Assembly (NCBI GenBank): GCA_009391225.1
Contig: VEXC01000019.1
Coordinates: 1 to 20,434, forward strand
Length of the DNA: 20,434 nucleotides
Direction: 5' to 3'
Source: SAR202 cluster bacterium AC-647-N09_OGT_505m
Lineage (GTDB): Bacteria; Chloroflexota; Dehalococcoidia; UBA2985
A program made the position numbers and the translations under genes. The notes below the pieces were generated by a model. That model did not search any database and had not been told where the DNA came from. It saw nothing but the letters and a program-made list of their open reading frames with translations. Shown one piece after another: positions 1 through 9,300 of the stretch; position 1 is the stretch's first letter, and the number at the start of each line of letters is the position of its first letter.

Positions 1-71
1 ATTTCCTGGATTTAGTTTGTAGGTTCAAGGATTGTACAGCTAGTGTGAGGGCGACTTAACTGGAAAGATAC

Positions 72-1778
72 GTGAATATGGAGCAGCCAGGCAGTCCGGA
101 TCATCGCATATACTCATCTGGGGCTTATCGTAGCGGATCAAGAGGTATCGCACCCTTTGTCTTCATAGTTGGTGCGTTGATAGTATTCCTCGCCATCACT
201 GGAGTGGGGGCCTACATTTTCCTCAGCAGTGCTAGCCATCCCAACGAGGAGACGGCCGGCTACCTTCCTGCTAATACGGACATCTACTTTTCATTCAACA
301 TGCGGCCTGGCGCCGGGCAGCTCTTACAGGTTCGCAGGATTATAGATCGCTACACGGATAACCCAGACTTTCAGTACAAAATTGATGACTTAGTGGATAC
401 GGTGGAGGATGAAACGGGCATCCATCTCATAGGAGACGTGCTCCCATGGCTGGGCCCGGAACTGGCTATCGGCATCATGAATGTGGGGGACGTACTGGAG
501 GATCCCCAGGTGGTAGCCTTTATAGGGACCACGGACTCTGAGCCTGCCGAGCGGGTCCTCAGGCGCTTTGTTAGATTTCTTGAGGACCAAAATGAGGCGA
601 ACTTCCTTCGCGACGTCTATGAAGGGTTCACAACCTACCGCGAGGTAAGCATGGCAGAGGATGTACACTTCGCTGTCACAGATGATTATCTGGTAGTTAC
701 TTCTACAGAGCAGCTCTTGGAAGATACCTTGGGCATGATGGTCAAATCGGAAGACTCCTTGTTGGAGAAGGCGGAGTTCAAGGACGCCCGGGATTCGATG
801 CGGAAACAGCGCTTCTCCTTCCTATACGTGGACGTGGACAACATCACGGACCAAGTTATGCGCCAGGGGGACATTGAAGGTGTCTTGGACGCCAGCACCC
901 TCCGTGAGGTGAGGGACAGGCAACCGGCGATTCTAGGCGTGTCCAGCTCCTTTGTGGACAATGGCGTCAGGATAGAAGGCTCCTATAGCACGCCAATGGC
1001 AAGCGACATCACACGTCCTGTCAATTCCCTGGGGTCTACGGCCCTCCTTCCAAGCGATTCCCCGGCACTCATCTCTGTGACCGGTCTGCCGGAGATTTGG
1101 GAAGAGTTGGAAGATATCATGGACCTCGGTACGGCCGTGGATGGATTTGAGGCCGAAATCGGCATAGACATAGACCGGGACATTGTGGGATGGATGACAG
1201 GGGAGGTGGCCATAGCCCTTCTCCCCAATAGCTCTTCCTTCGACCTCTTCGGCAGCCTTCCAAAGGTGATTCATGCCCTAGCATTTTTCGAGTTCGCGGA
1301 CTACAGGGATTCCGAAGATGCGCTGGATAATATCGTGAATGCCTTGGAAGACCTGGGGGTGCCCTTTGATGATGTGGAGATAGGAGGAGAGGATGCAACC
1401 ATGGTGGACACGAGGGCATTTCTGGGCGAGACTGGGTATAATCCTGGGTTTATGTTCCTGGGTGATTACATGGTCTTGGGCACCACTAAGGACGCTTTGC
1501 GCACCGTGGTGAAGGTCCAAAGTGGTGACGAGAATTCGCTATTCGATGAGTCGGAGTTCTCACGCGTAACAAAGATGGTGCCTGAAGGGAAGAACGACCT
1601 AATCTTTCTCAACGTTAAGGAGATTAGAGAGGCTATCGAAACGCCCATGGACCCCGTGGTCAGGGAACAATATCGGGAGAGCGTTGCACCCTATGTCGAG
1701 CCAATGAAGGCGTTCATTCTGGGAACAGAGACCAACGAGGAGATTACCACCTTCACATTTGTAATCACCATTGAATAA
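72..1778 (+). CDS. Membrane-anchored DUF3352 family protein
   Basis: A 568-residue protein of unknown function that matches the DUF3352 family in style. Residues 1-25 are polar and cytoplasmic. Residues about 27-51 form one strongly hydrophobic segment (IAPFVFIVGALIVFLAITG). The remaining ~515 residues are acidic and should lie outside the membrane. The outer part is an internal duplication: residues ~57-310 and ~320-568 share the same order of motifs, for example GIHLIGDVLPWLGPELAIGI from residue 116 against GIDIDRDIVGWMTGEVAIAL from residue 364, then a 'DYLVV.ST..LL' / 'DYMVLGTTKDAL' strand and a 'SLLEKAEF' / 'SLFDESEF' loop. I chose the GTG start because GGAAAG lies 4 nt upstream; an ATG two codons later (78) is also possible. 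It is convergent with the next gene, with only 18 nt between stops. The family has no established biochemical role. Confidence 0.88.
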   Translation: MNMEQPGSPDHRIYSSGAYRSGSRGIAPFVFIVGALIVFLAITGVGAYIFLSSASHPNEETAGYLPANTDIYFSFNMRPGAGQLLQVRRIIDRYTDNPDFQYKIDDLVDTVEDETGIHLIGDVLPWLGPELAIGIMNVGDVLEDPQVVAFIGTTDSEPAERVLRRFVRFLEDQNEANFLRDVYEGFTTYREVSMAEDVHFAVTDDYLVVTSTEQLLEDTLGMMVKSEDSLLEKAEFKDARDSMRKQRFSFLYVDVDNITDQVMRQGDIEGVLDASTLREVRDRQPAILGVSSSFVDNGVRIEGSYSTPMASDITRPVNSLGSTALLPSDSPALISVTGLPEIWEELEDIMDLGTAVDGFEAEIGIDIDRDIVGWMTGEVAIALLPNSSSFDLFGSLPKVIHALAFFEFADYRDSEDALDNIVNALEDLGVPFDDVEIGGEDATMVDTRAFLGETGYNPGFMFLGDYMVLGTTKDALRTVVKVQSGDENSLFDESEFSRVTKMVPEGKNDLIFLNVKEIREAIETPMDPVVREQYRESVAPYVEPMKAFILGTETNEEITTFTFVITIE

Positions 1779-1796
1779 GTGGACCTAAACCTTCGC

Positions 1797-3890
1797 TCAT
1801 GGTAATTGTGAAAGGCCGAATGGTATGCTCGTAGCCGGGCCTTGTCCGGTTAGCTGTTGCGCTAGGGCCCCTGGCTCGGTCACCGGCTGTTGGCAGACGT
1901 AGTTCTGGCATACAAAGACCGTGGGAGTACCGTCCCGCATGTCCTTGTCCTCCAACAGCGGGATGTCGGAGTGCGAGTTCGCGTCAAGTGGGTTGTATCC
2001 CGCCAGGACTTTGTTGGGCAGATAGCTCCCGTAGATACATTCCAAGAGAGCCTTGGTGGCCTCATCCTCCCGTGGCCCTATCACGGCGATTTCCTGGGGA
2101 GATGAGAAGTAGAAGTCCAAGGCTCCCAGCCAATGTCCAACGGCCTGGGGGGCACGGCCCATGAACCCTTGGACTGATTTGAAGGCGGATGCAGCCCTCT
2201 TCGCGTAGATGCTGTCCCCGGTGAAGACGCTGAGCCGAAGGAGAACGTCCGAGGCCATGGAACCGCCACACGGCATGGCGTTATCGCCAATATCCCTTGG
2301 TCTAATCAGCAAGGCCTCATGATCCAGACCGGTATCGTAAAAGACACCCTCTCCCTCGTCCCAGAACAGATCCATCATGTGCTGGGCCAAGGTCTGGGCC
2401 TCTTTTAGCCAGTAGAAGTCAAAGGTCGCTTCGTACAGGGCGAGGAGGCCGTCTACGAGGAAAGCGTAATCCTCCAGATAACCCTTTAGTTTGGCCTGGC
2501 CGTCCGTATAGGTACGGAGCAGTCGCTGACCGTGGCGCATGTTCTGCAGGATAAAGGAAGCGTTGGCAATAGCCGCCTGTAGATAGTCCTCGCGATGGAG
2601 GATTGCAGCACCCCTGGCCAAGCTGTACAACATAAGGCCGTTCCAGGAAGCTAGTACCTTGGTGTCTGTTGCAGGGGAAACGCGGCGGCTACGGGCTTTT
2701 AGCAGGGCGGCCTTCCCCCTTTCTACGATGGCCAGCATCTCTCCTGGCTCCAGATTCAGGTCATAGGCGATCTCTGCGATATCCTGAGACCTAGACAGGA
2801 TGTTTTGTCCCTCGAAGTTACCCTCGTGAGTAACTCCGAAGTACCTTTGCAGAACGGAGGCCTCATGGGGGCCCAACACCTTCTCGATTTCATTCGGTGT
2901 CCACACGAAGGACTTGCCTTCCTCTCCCTCGCTATCGGCGTCCTGGGCGGAATAAAAGCCGCCCTGGGGGTCTTTCATCTCCCTCAGGACGTAATCCAGG
3001 GTCTCCTGGGCAATACTGCCATAGGAGGGATTGCCGGTGGCTTGATATGCGTGGAGATATAGACGGCTAAGAAGGGCGTTGTCGTAGAGCATCTTCTCAA
3101 AGTGGGGCACAAGCCAGGAGGGATCCGTGGAGTAGCGATGGAAACCTCCTCCCAAATGGTCGTATATTCCACCTCGGGCCATGTGGTTTAGGGTGGTCTC
3201 TACCATGCTCAGGGCTTGTGGATCTCTGGTTCGGTGGTGGAAGCGTAGTAGGAACTCCAGAATCATGGGTTGTGGAAATTTGGGAGCGGTTCCAAAACCT
3301 CCGTTCTCTGGGTCAAAGTCGCCCTTCAGTCCTTCATAGGCCGTGGAGAGGATGTCAGCGGTCAGCGGCTCCGTAATCGGTACGGGTCGGGTGGCTCCCA
3401 TAATTGCAGTGGTTATGCGCTCCACGGAGTGTTCTATATCGTCGCGGCGAGTCCTGTATGCCTCAGCCACGGCCCCTAATACCTGTATGAACCCGGGCAT
3501 TCCATGGTGTCCCTGTGGGGGGAAGTAGGTCCCGCCATAGAAGGGTGCGATCTCAGGAGTGAGAAAGATTGAAAGGGGCCAGCCGCCACGGCCGGTCATG
3601 GCCTGCACGGCCAACATGTAGATGGAGTCCAGATCGGGGCGCTCCTCTCGATCCACTTTTATGTTGATGAAACTCTGGTTCATAAGCTGGGCGATATTTG
3701 GGTCCTCAAAGGACTCCCGCTCCATGACGTGGCACCAGTGGCAGGCAGAGTATCCAATGCTGAGGAAAATGGGTTTGTCCTCCACCCGAGCTCTTTGCAG
3801 GGCCTCCTCTCCCCAGGGATACCAGTCTACTGGGTTATTCGCGTGCTGCACCAGGTATGGACTGGTCTCGTTGATGAGACGGTTAGACAT
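1797..3890 (-). CDS. DUF255 thioredoxin-like domain protein (YyaL/SPATA20 family)
   Basis: A 697-residue cytoplasmic protein. The N-terminus is a thioredoxin-like DUF255 domain (residues ~1-160) with the family opening [25 protein letters not shown] block, a CHWC redox motif at residues 50-53, a [10 protein letters not shown] segment and [11 protein letters not shown]. The rest resembles an (alpha/alpha)6 barrel of the AGE/cellulase kind, with [24 protein letters not shown] and ASWNGLM blocks typical of the family. Length is normal for full-length members. The frame stays open back to 4001, but I place the start at ATG 3890: the family-conserved sequence begins there, a GGAGAG site sits 4 nt upstream, and a TATACT box at 3922-3917 would put the transcript start downstream of the earlier ATGs. 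The family is conserved from bacteria to humans, and its reaction is not known; a redox or sugar-related role is only suggested by the folds. Confidence 0.93.
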   Translation of the reverse strand: MSNRLINETSPYLVQHANNPVDWYPWGEEALQRARVEDKPIFLSIGYSACHWCHVMERESFEDPNIAQLMNQSFINIKVDREERPDLDSIYMLAVQAMTGRGGWPLSIFLTPEIAPFYGGTYFPPQGHHGMPGFIQVLGAVAEAYRTRRDDIEHSVERITTAIMGATRPVPITEPLTADILSTAYEGLKGDFDPENGGFGTAPKFPQPMILEFLLRFHHRTRDPQALSMVETTLNHMARGGIYDHLGGGFHRYSTDPSWLVPHFEKMLYDNALLSRLYLHAYQATGNPSYGSIAQETLDYVLREMKDPQGGFYSAQDADSEGEEGKSFVWTPNEIEKVLGPHEASVLQRYFGVTHEGNFEGQNILSRSQDIAEIAYDLNLEPGEMLAIVERGKAALLKARSRRVSPATDTKVLASWNGLMLYSLARGAAILHREDYLQAAIANASFILQNMRHGQRLLRTYTDGQAKLKGYLEDYAFLVDGLLALYEATFDFYWLKEAQTLAQHMMDLFWDEGEGVFYDTGLDHEALLIRPRDIGDNAMPCGGSMASDVLLRLSVFTGDSIYAKRAASAFKSVQGFMGRAPQAVGHWLGALDFYFSSPQEIAVIGPREDEATKALLECIYGSYLPNKVLAGYNPLDANSHSDIPLLEDKDMRDGTPTVFVCQNYVCQQPVTEPGALAQQLTGQGPATSIPFGLSQLP

Positions 3891-3916
3891 CGCTCTCCAT
3901 TCGGGGCTTTTCATGC

Positions 3917-3922
3917 AGTATA
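3917..3922 (-). promoter_or_regulatory. Putative -10 box for the DUF255 gene
   Basis: The minus strand reads TATACT from 3922 down to 3917, about 27 nt before the ATG at 3890. No convincing -35 hexamer lies 16-18 nt further upstream, so this is weak. If real, transcription starts near 3910 and gives a leader of about 20 nt that holds the GGAGAG ribosome site. It is divergent from the coaE promoter roughly 75 bp away. Confidence 0.3.
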
Positions 3923-3993
3923 TGTGTCTTGTGCGCTGAACTATTTTCTCAGATTTTGTCCCCGTTTGGAACGGTGAAACTGTCCCATTTCCC

Positions 3994-4022
3994 TTGACCA
4001 TGCTGTGGTTCTATTATACAAT
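3994..4022 (+). promoter_or_regulatory. Sigma70-type promoter for coaE and the genes behind it
   Basis: TTGACC (3994-3999, five of six matches to TTGACA) is followed after exactly 17 nt by TACAAT (4017-4022, five of six matches to TATAAT). The predicted start near 4029 leaves a ~23-nt leader that contains the GGGAG ribosome site (4043-4047) of coaE. This is one of the best promoter candidates in the window. Confidence 0.6.
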
Positions 4023-4051
4023 CCAGATCACGTGTAATAATAGGGAGCAGT

Positions 4052-4675
4052 ATGGTAGTAATAGGGCTAGCTGGCGGGATTGGTACTGGGAAGAGCGAAA
4101 TCTCACGTGTCTTGAAGGAGTTGGGAGCAGTTGTGCTGGATGGGGATACGTATGGACACCAGGTGTACCTACCTAACACGGAAGGATTACGGGAGATTGT
4201 CGCCACATTTGGTGAAGATGTCCTGCTTCCCAGCGGAGAAGTGGATAGGCGAGCACTCGGTGGAAAGGTCTTCGGCAATCCCGAAGCCATGGCGAAGCTC
4301 AACGCCATTGCCTGGCCTCGCATTCGCCAGATGATCGTAGATGGTATCGAGGAGCAGAAACGCGAAGGGACCCAGGTGGTGATCTTGGACGCGGCTGTAC
4401 TCATAGAAGCGGGATGGACGGACCTGACAGACGAGATTTGGGTATCCTCGGCCCCTGATGCTGATGTCATACAACGGCTTCAGGCCCGTAACAATCTTAC
4501 TGAGGAGCAAGTACGGGCACGTATGAGTTCTCAGACACCCATCGAGGAAAAGGCGAAACACGCGGATGTCATAGTGGAAAATAATGGAGACCTAGAGGCT
4601 CTACGACGCAAGGTGGAAGGGTTGTGGGAGGACCGCTTGGTCAATAGAGGCCTTGCTGGGAGGCATAATGGCTGA
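4052..4675 (+). CDS. coaE: Dephospho-CoA kinase
   Basis: Catalyses the last step of coenzyme A synthesis in the cytoplasm: ATP-dependent phosphorylation of the 3'-hydroxyl of dephospho-CoA. The 207-residue length is typical. A P-loop GGIGTGKS lies at residues 8-15, followed by the CoA-domain DGD motif near residues 30-32, the [10 protein letters not shown] segment, and the lid/C-terminal part with [15 protein letters not shown] and [13 protein letters not shown]. In the LNAI segment a Trp stands where most homologues have His before Pro; I do not know whether that matters. ATG 4052 is preceded by GGGAG with a 4-nt spacer. The stop overlaps the next gene's ATG by 8 nt, so coaE and the ATPase gene are very likely co-transcribed and possibly translationally coupled. 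Confidence 0.95.
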   Translation: MVVIGLAGGIGTGKSEISRVLKELGAVVLDGDTYGHQVYLPNTEGLREIVATFGEDVLLPSGEVDRRALGGKVFGNPEAMAKLNAIAWPRIRQMIVDGIEEQKREGTQVVILDAAVLIEAGWTDLTDEIWVSSAPDADVIQRLQARNNLTEEQVRARMSSQTPIEEKAKHADVIVENNGDLEALRRKVEGLWEDRLVNRGLAGRHNG

Positions 4676-5564
4676 GAACCAGGGGTATACTTCCTATAAG
4701 ACAGAAGAGTACGTGATTACTGAAGAGCCCTTCTACTTGCCGGTGGCGGACGAGGTAGAGCTTTTTGAGGTGGCCTATGCCAACCAATTGCCGGTGCTGT
4801 TAAAGGGGCCCACTGGGACTGGGAAGACTCGTTTTGTCGAGTACATGTGCTATCGTCTGGGTCGCCCACTTACCAAGATAACGAGAGGCAAGGGGAAGCC
4901 TCAGAGCGATGGGGACGGCGCGCCCCGTAGCGTACCGTTGATGACCATAGCCTGTCATGAGGACCTCACCGCCAGTGACCTGGTGGGACGTTACCTCCTT
5001 GAAGGGGACGAGACCAAATGGTTGGATGGTCCCTTGGCTCGGGCAGTAAAGGTAGGGGCTATATGCTATCTGGATGAAGTGGTGGAGGCGAGGAAGGATA
5101 CCACAGTGCTTATTCACCCCCTTACGGATCACCGTCGCTTGCTGCCCATAGACAAACTGGGACAGGTTCTTCAGGCCCACGAAGGGTTCTTGCTTGTTAT
5201 GTCTTACAATCCTGGCTATCAGAGCGCCCTCAAGGATTTGAAGCACAGTACCCGACAGCGCTTCATGGCGCTGGAGTTCGAATCGCCTGCAGCGGAGCTG
5301 GAGGCGAAGATAATCGAATACGAGAGCGGAGCATCTACTGATGTGTCTCAGGCCCTTGCAAAGCTTGGAGAGAAGGTACGTAATCTCAAAGAACACGGCC
5401 TACAGGAGGGAGTGGGCACCAGGCTGCTGATATATGCAGGCAAACTGATAAATAATCAGATAGCCCCTAGGCGAGCGTGCCAAGTGGCTGTGACTTGGGC
5501 ACTTACTGATGACTCTCAGGTACAACGTAGCGTAGACGAGGTAATTTACTCCATCTTTGAGTAG
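4668..5564 (+). CDS. AAA+ ATPase of the MoxR class, NorQ/CbbQ/NirQ type
   Basis: A 298-residue ATPase. Visible motifs: Walker A GPTGTGKT (47-54), Walker B ICYLDE (132-137) followed by VVEARKDTT, sensor-1 SYNPGYQ (179-185) and arginine-finger STRQRF (194-199). The [17 protein letters not shown] block is characteristic of the NorQ/CbbQ branch. Known members form rings and, with a VWA partner (NorD or CbbO), insert metal into nitric oxide reductase or reactivate RuBisCO. The VWA partner here is two genes downstream (6382-9660); no nor or cbb genes are visible. An insert of roughly 20 Lys/Gly/Asp-rich residues (about 70-90) separates the usual 'LGRPL' from 'TIACHEDL'. I chose ATG 4668 over an upstream in-frame TTG (4653) because GGGAGG (4658-4663) sits 4 nt before it. 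The client is unknown. Confidence 0.93.
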   Translation: MAENQGYTSYKTEEYVITEEPFYLPVADEVELFEVAYANQLPVLLKGPTGTGKTRFVEYMCYRLGRPLTKITRGKGKPQSDGDGAPRSVPLMTIACHEDLTASDLVGRYLLEGDETKWLDGPLARAVKVGAICYLDEVVEARKDTTVLIHPLTDHRRLLPIDKLGQVLQAHEGFLLVMSYNPGYQSALKDLKHSTRQRFMALEFESPAAELEAKIIEYESGASTDVSQALAKLGEKVRNLKEHGLQEGVGTRLLIYAGKLINNQIAPRRACQVAVTWALTDDSQVQRSVDEVIYSIFE

Positions 5565-5780
5565 CTTTGGCTTGCAAAGACCTGCCCAGATAGAGTCTTC
5601 AGCAAATGCGCGGAGTTCCGTGGCAGGGATGCGCTGAGTCAGTATCAGGATTTGGTGTGCGGAGTGGACTGGCGGTGGGATTTAGAGCCTGCCTTGAACT
5701 CTGGAGTTGGGCTGCTTCAACCGAGGTTTCGTAGTAGGTGCGCCTGGGCCTGAGTCAACTCATAGCTAAGAGGACAAGCT

Positions 5781-6368
5781 ATCAATAAAGTACAAATAAC
5801 CTTTGATTCCATAAGGGAGTCTCTGGCCCACACCAACTCTCTTACCGTCATCAACCCAAATGACAATCCAGGCTTGGTCTCGGCTGGGGTGTTGTTGCTA
5901 CTGTATGCCAAGGATGGGGACATCTGTGTCCATCTGAACAAACGTACAGACCGCGTGGAGCACCACAAAGGAGAGATTTCATTCCCTGGCGGTGCCCAAG
6001 ACCCTGAGGATGCCACTATTCTGGATACCGCCCTCAGGGAAGCCTACGAAGAGATGGGGATTCATAGAAAGGACGTGGAGATACTGTGCAGGTTGGATCA
6101 GGTCACCACCCGCAGCCTATTTTCCATTACGCCATTTGTGGGTATCATCCCATCGGCCTATCCATTTCAGGCGAGCGGCATCGAGGTGAAGGAAATTCTG
6201 GAGGTGCCCATACCAGTTCTTCTTGACCCGTCTAACTGGCGGGAAACCAGACGGGCCGGAGACACTGAACAGAATCGAGAGTATGCTTATGCCTATGGCG
6301 AGCATCTGATATGGGGCGCCACGGCCAGGATTTTGACTCAGTTCTTGGGGCTTATAGCCTCAGGTTAA
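5781..6368 (+). CDS. NUDIX hydrolase, NudL-type CoA pyrophosphatase
   Basis: Predicted to cleave CoA or acyl-CoA into 3',5'-ADP and (acyl-)phosphopantetheine. The core contains the CoA-pyrophosphatase signature in the form HLNKRTDRVEHHKGEISFPGG-like (about residues 53-73) running straight into a nudix helix with TALREAYEEMG. The conserved SITPFVGIIP block follows. Homologues begin with a short helix of the type 'lTlddfrsrl', and this frame encodes a match (ITFDSIRESLA) upstream of the only usual start, TTG 5874, which would also lack a ribosome site and give just 164 residues. The open frame begins after TAG 5763-5765. AAGAGG (5768-5773) lies 7 nt before ATC 5781, so I place the start there, as a rare ATC start; ATA 5796 or 5811 are alternatives. 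Product length would be 195 residues, usual for NudL. Function fairly sure, start uncertain. Confidence 0.82.
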   Translation: MNKVQITFDSIRESLAHTNSLTVINPNDNPGLVSAGVLLLLYAKDGDICVHLNKRTDRVEHHKGEISFPGGAQDPEDATILDTALREAYEEMGIHRKDVEILCRLDQVTTRSLFSITPFVGIIPSAYPFQASGIEVKEILEVPIPVLLDPSNWRETRRAGDTEQNREYAYAYGEHLIWGATARILTQFLGLIASG

Positions 6369-6381
6369 TGGTAGGTGCTAA

Positions 6382-9300
6382 GTGACCCTTTCAACGTACG
6401 AGCAAGAGTTTCAACAGTTTCCCAGCGAGCTTAAGGAAGCTTTTACAGAGGCTGTGGAAGCCGTTAAAGAGGTACTAACAGACGAGGAGTTCACAATCTG
6501 GGCCGATTCCGGCCTCAGTATAGCTCGACGGGCAGGGCGGTCCTGGGAAGCGGCCAGGGAGTACTTCAAGGCAAGCCCAGCTATGGTTAAGGCCCTTCCC
6601 TTTACCCACCTTAGACAATGGGTCTACTGGGGCAGCGTCCTCTCCGAGGAATCACCAGTCATCGGTGGAACCTACTTTAGGGCAGGCCCGGATGTTTCCA
6701 AGTCCCTTAAGCCCTGGGACGTTCCCGAGTGGGCACAGTTAGGCAGGAAGCTTTATGGGAGAGGTAGACGGTCCAGTGCCCTTTGTGCTCGATACTTTGA
6801 GGCTAGCGGAGACATACTAAAGGTTCTGTCTTTTAGCGAGCTCCAGAATTTGGTGAGCCTGATGGAATCAATTGCAGAAAGGTCTGCAGATGAGGCCATG
6901 GCATTTCTTAGCATGGCTAGGGATGTTCTACCCACACTGAAAGAGGACACCAGGGCTTGCCTGTCCCTGGTGTCTATTCTGGTTAAGGGAGATTGGCAAC
7001 AGGCAACTGGCTGTCTGGAGGTGGTGAGTCAAGCGTTGTCACGCATAGAGCGGTTGGAGCGCGCTAGGTTTCTTGCGCTCGCGGGACGTGTCGCTGAGGG
7101 AGGCGGTGTGGATATACCTGCCTTCCTTCGGGAAGGTTCCGCGGCCCTAGGGCAGCTAGAGGGATTTGCACACGTCCACATCCTCAATATGGCAGAGACA
7201 CTGTCCCGTATCGATGTGGGAATTGTTCTGGACTACATTAAGGGCGTTCCACGGGTTCTTCGGCAACTGAGCATCAACCAGTTGGAGTCCTGGTTCGAGA
7301 TAGGGCTTGGGATTCTTACAGATAATTCAGAGGGTGGTGCGGCGTTCTTCAGGGGCGAGTCCGCTCGCTCTGAGGAGGCACTTGGGAAACTCTCTTCGGG
7401 GGTTGAGTTGAGCCGCATCAAAGAGATAATGCGTTTGTATTGCCGAGCACTATCAGCTCTGGATGTGGAGATTGCCCCCCACGTTGAAGAGTCCTCTCAG
7501 GGCAAGGGATGGGTTGCCCTGGAGAAAATGTTGGCAGAAGGAGCCACCGTGTACCTTCCGTCGGTGGCGGAACGGTTTAACAACAAGGAACAGAACTTCG
7601 ATTGGTACAAGGTGGTAGCTACCCACCAAGTAGCCCACCTGGAGTTCGACAGCTTTCGGTTCTCATTTGATACCCCGGCAACTCAATTTTCAGATATGAA
7701 GACCCAGCTTGCCCTCCGATTGCCAAAGGCACTCTCCACCACCGAGCAGAATGATGAAGATGAACAGGATGCGTCAGCTATTGGCCAAGCGGATATACAG
7801 CGTTTCTTTGCCATGTTCGGAGATGGAGTTCTGGCTCGGGACATTTTCACTGCGGTTGAGGACTGTCGTTTGGACCACCGGGTCAAGATTGAATATCCAG
7901 GAATTCGGAAGGCATATGGGAATGTCCAGAGAAATTCCCTGGAAGGTCGCCCTAATCTAGTGGATTTGCCTGCCCGGGAGGCTATGGTAGAACTGCTGAT
8001 ACGCTTCAGCCTCCAGCAAGGCTATGAGTTGATGGTGCCAGAGGAGTATTCGGAGTCAGCAAAGATACTCTGGGAGATAGTACAACCGTTGTCGAATCGT
8101 CAGGCTAAGGTAGAGGATAGCGCCGAGGCCACTATACGCCTGTACCAGATTATCTCCCATGTTCCTAACGAAGATGAGTGGGAAGATGGAGGTTCCTGGG
8201 ACACATTACAGACTCAACAATCGTCGCAGGAAGAAGGGAAGACTGAGGAACAGTGGCAAGAGATGCTCGAAGAGATGATGCAGGCCCAGCCCGACCCACA
8301 GGATGGACAGGATGGAGAGGATCAATCATATCAATCCCCTGCTCAAGTGGACTACCGGGGAGACTTCAAGCCGGAGTTGATGCAGGTAATCTCTATGCTG
8401 CAGGAATCTCAAAGGGAACGGGGTGCCAGAGGCGAAACGATGTCCAGGGAAGATATGCAAAGGCTTCTGGACGAGGTCAACCAACCGATTATTCAAACAG
8501 ACAGGGCCGAGATTAAGCACGGGGGGATGTTTGTTCAGGATTTGGTCAAAGAGGTGGGATCCAAAGGGTCTCCAGAAGGTGCCATTAAACAGAGTGCATT
8601 CGCCTACGATCCGGCATTTGACGAAGAGCACCAAGGGGGGCCATTGGAGATTAAGGAGCCAGCGGCATATCTATACGATGAATGGGACTACAGGATGTCA
8701 GACTATCGGCCGCGTTGGTGCCTTCTGCGTGAGAAGGAAATGGCTGAAGGGGATCCGACATACTTCAGTACAACCCTGGATAGCTATACTGGTCTGGCAG
8801 CCCAGATAAGGCGTCAATTTGAGTTGATGGTGCCCCAGGGACTCCAGAAAGTCAAGAAACAACAGGACGGAGAGGAATTTGAGCTCGACGCGATAATTGA
8901 GGCCGTGGTGGATAGGCGTTCCGGGACTACCCCGTCTGAGAAGGTATATTTGCGCCGCAACAAGGTCCAGAGAGATGTGGCAGTAGTGTTCCTTTTGGAC
9001 ATGAGTGCTTCCACCGCAGAGGCCATAGACGAGTCCAGGCGTATGGCTGATGAATGGGACGCACCTGACGATCCCCTCGAGTACATGTTCTGGCTGCGCA
9101 GCCGCCGTGGTGAGGGCGTGCGACGAAGCTACAAGCGGATAGTGGACTTGGAGAAGGAGAGCCTTGTTCTTCTCATCCAGGCTCTGGAGACTATCGGTGA
9201 TACCTATGGAATCTACGGCTTTTCTGGATATGGGCGGGAGAATGTGGACTTCTTCGTCATAAAGGATGTCCAGGAGCCCCTATCTGACAAAGTGAAGCGT

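Noticed and set aside
933..1274. Open frame of 113 codons on the minus strand inside the DUF3352 gene
   Set aside because: It is a shadow of the real frame: no ribosome site, no family resemblance, and the plus-strand protein has clear motifs and an internal duplication.
3891..4001. N-terminal extension of the DUF255 protein to 4001
   Set aside because: The added 37 residues resemble nothing in the family, overlap the coaE promoter, and the good ribosome site serves ATG 3890.
4653..4667. TTG start of the ATPase at 4653
   Set aside because: The GGGAGG site lies downstream of it and is correctly spaced for ATG 4668.
5565..5765. Possible tRNA or small gene between the ATPase and nudix genes
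   Set aside because: No cloverleaf can be drawn around the TTCAACC at 5716-5722, and every frame is short and lacks a start with ribosome site.
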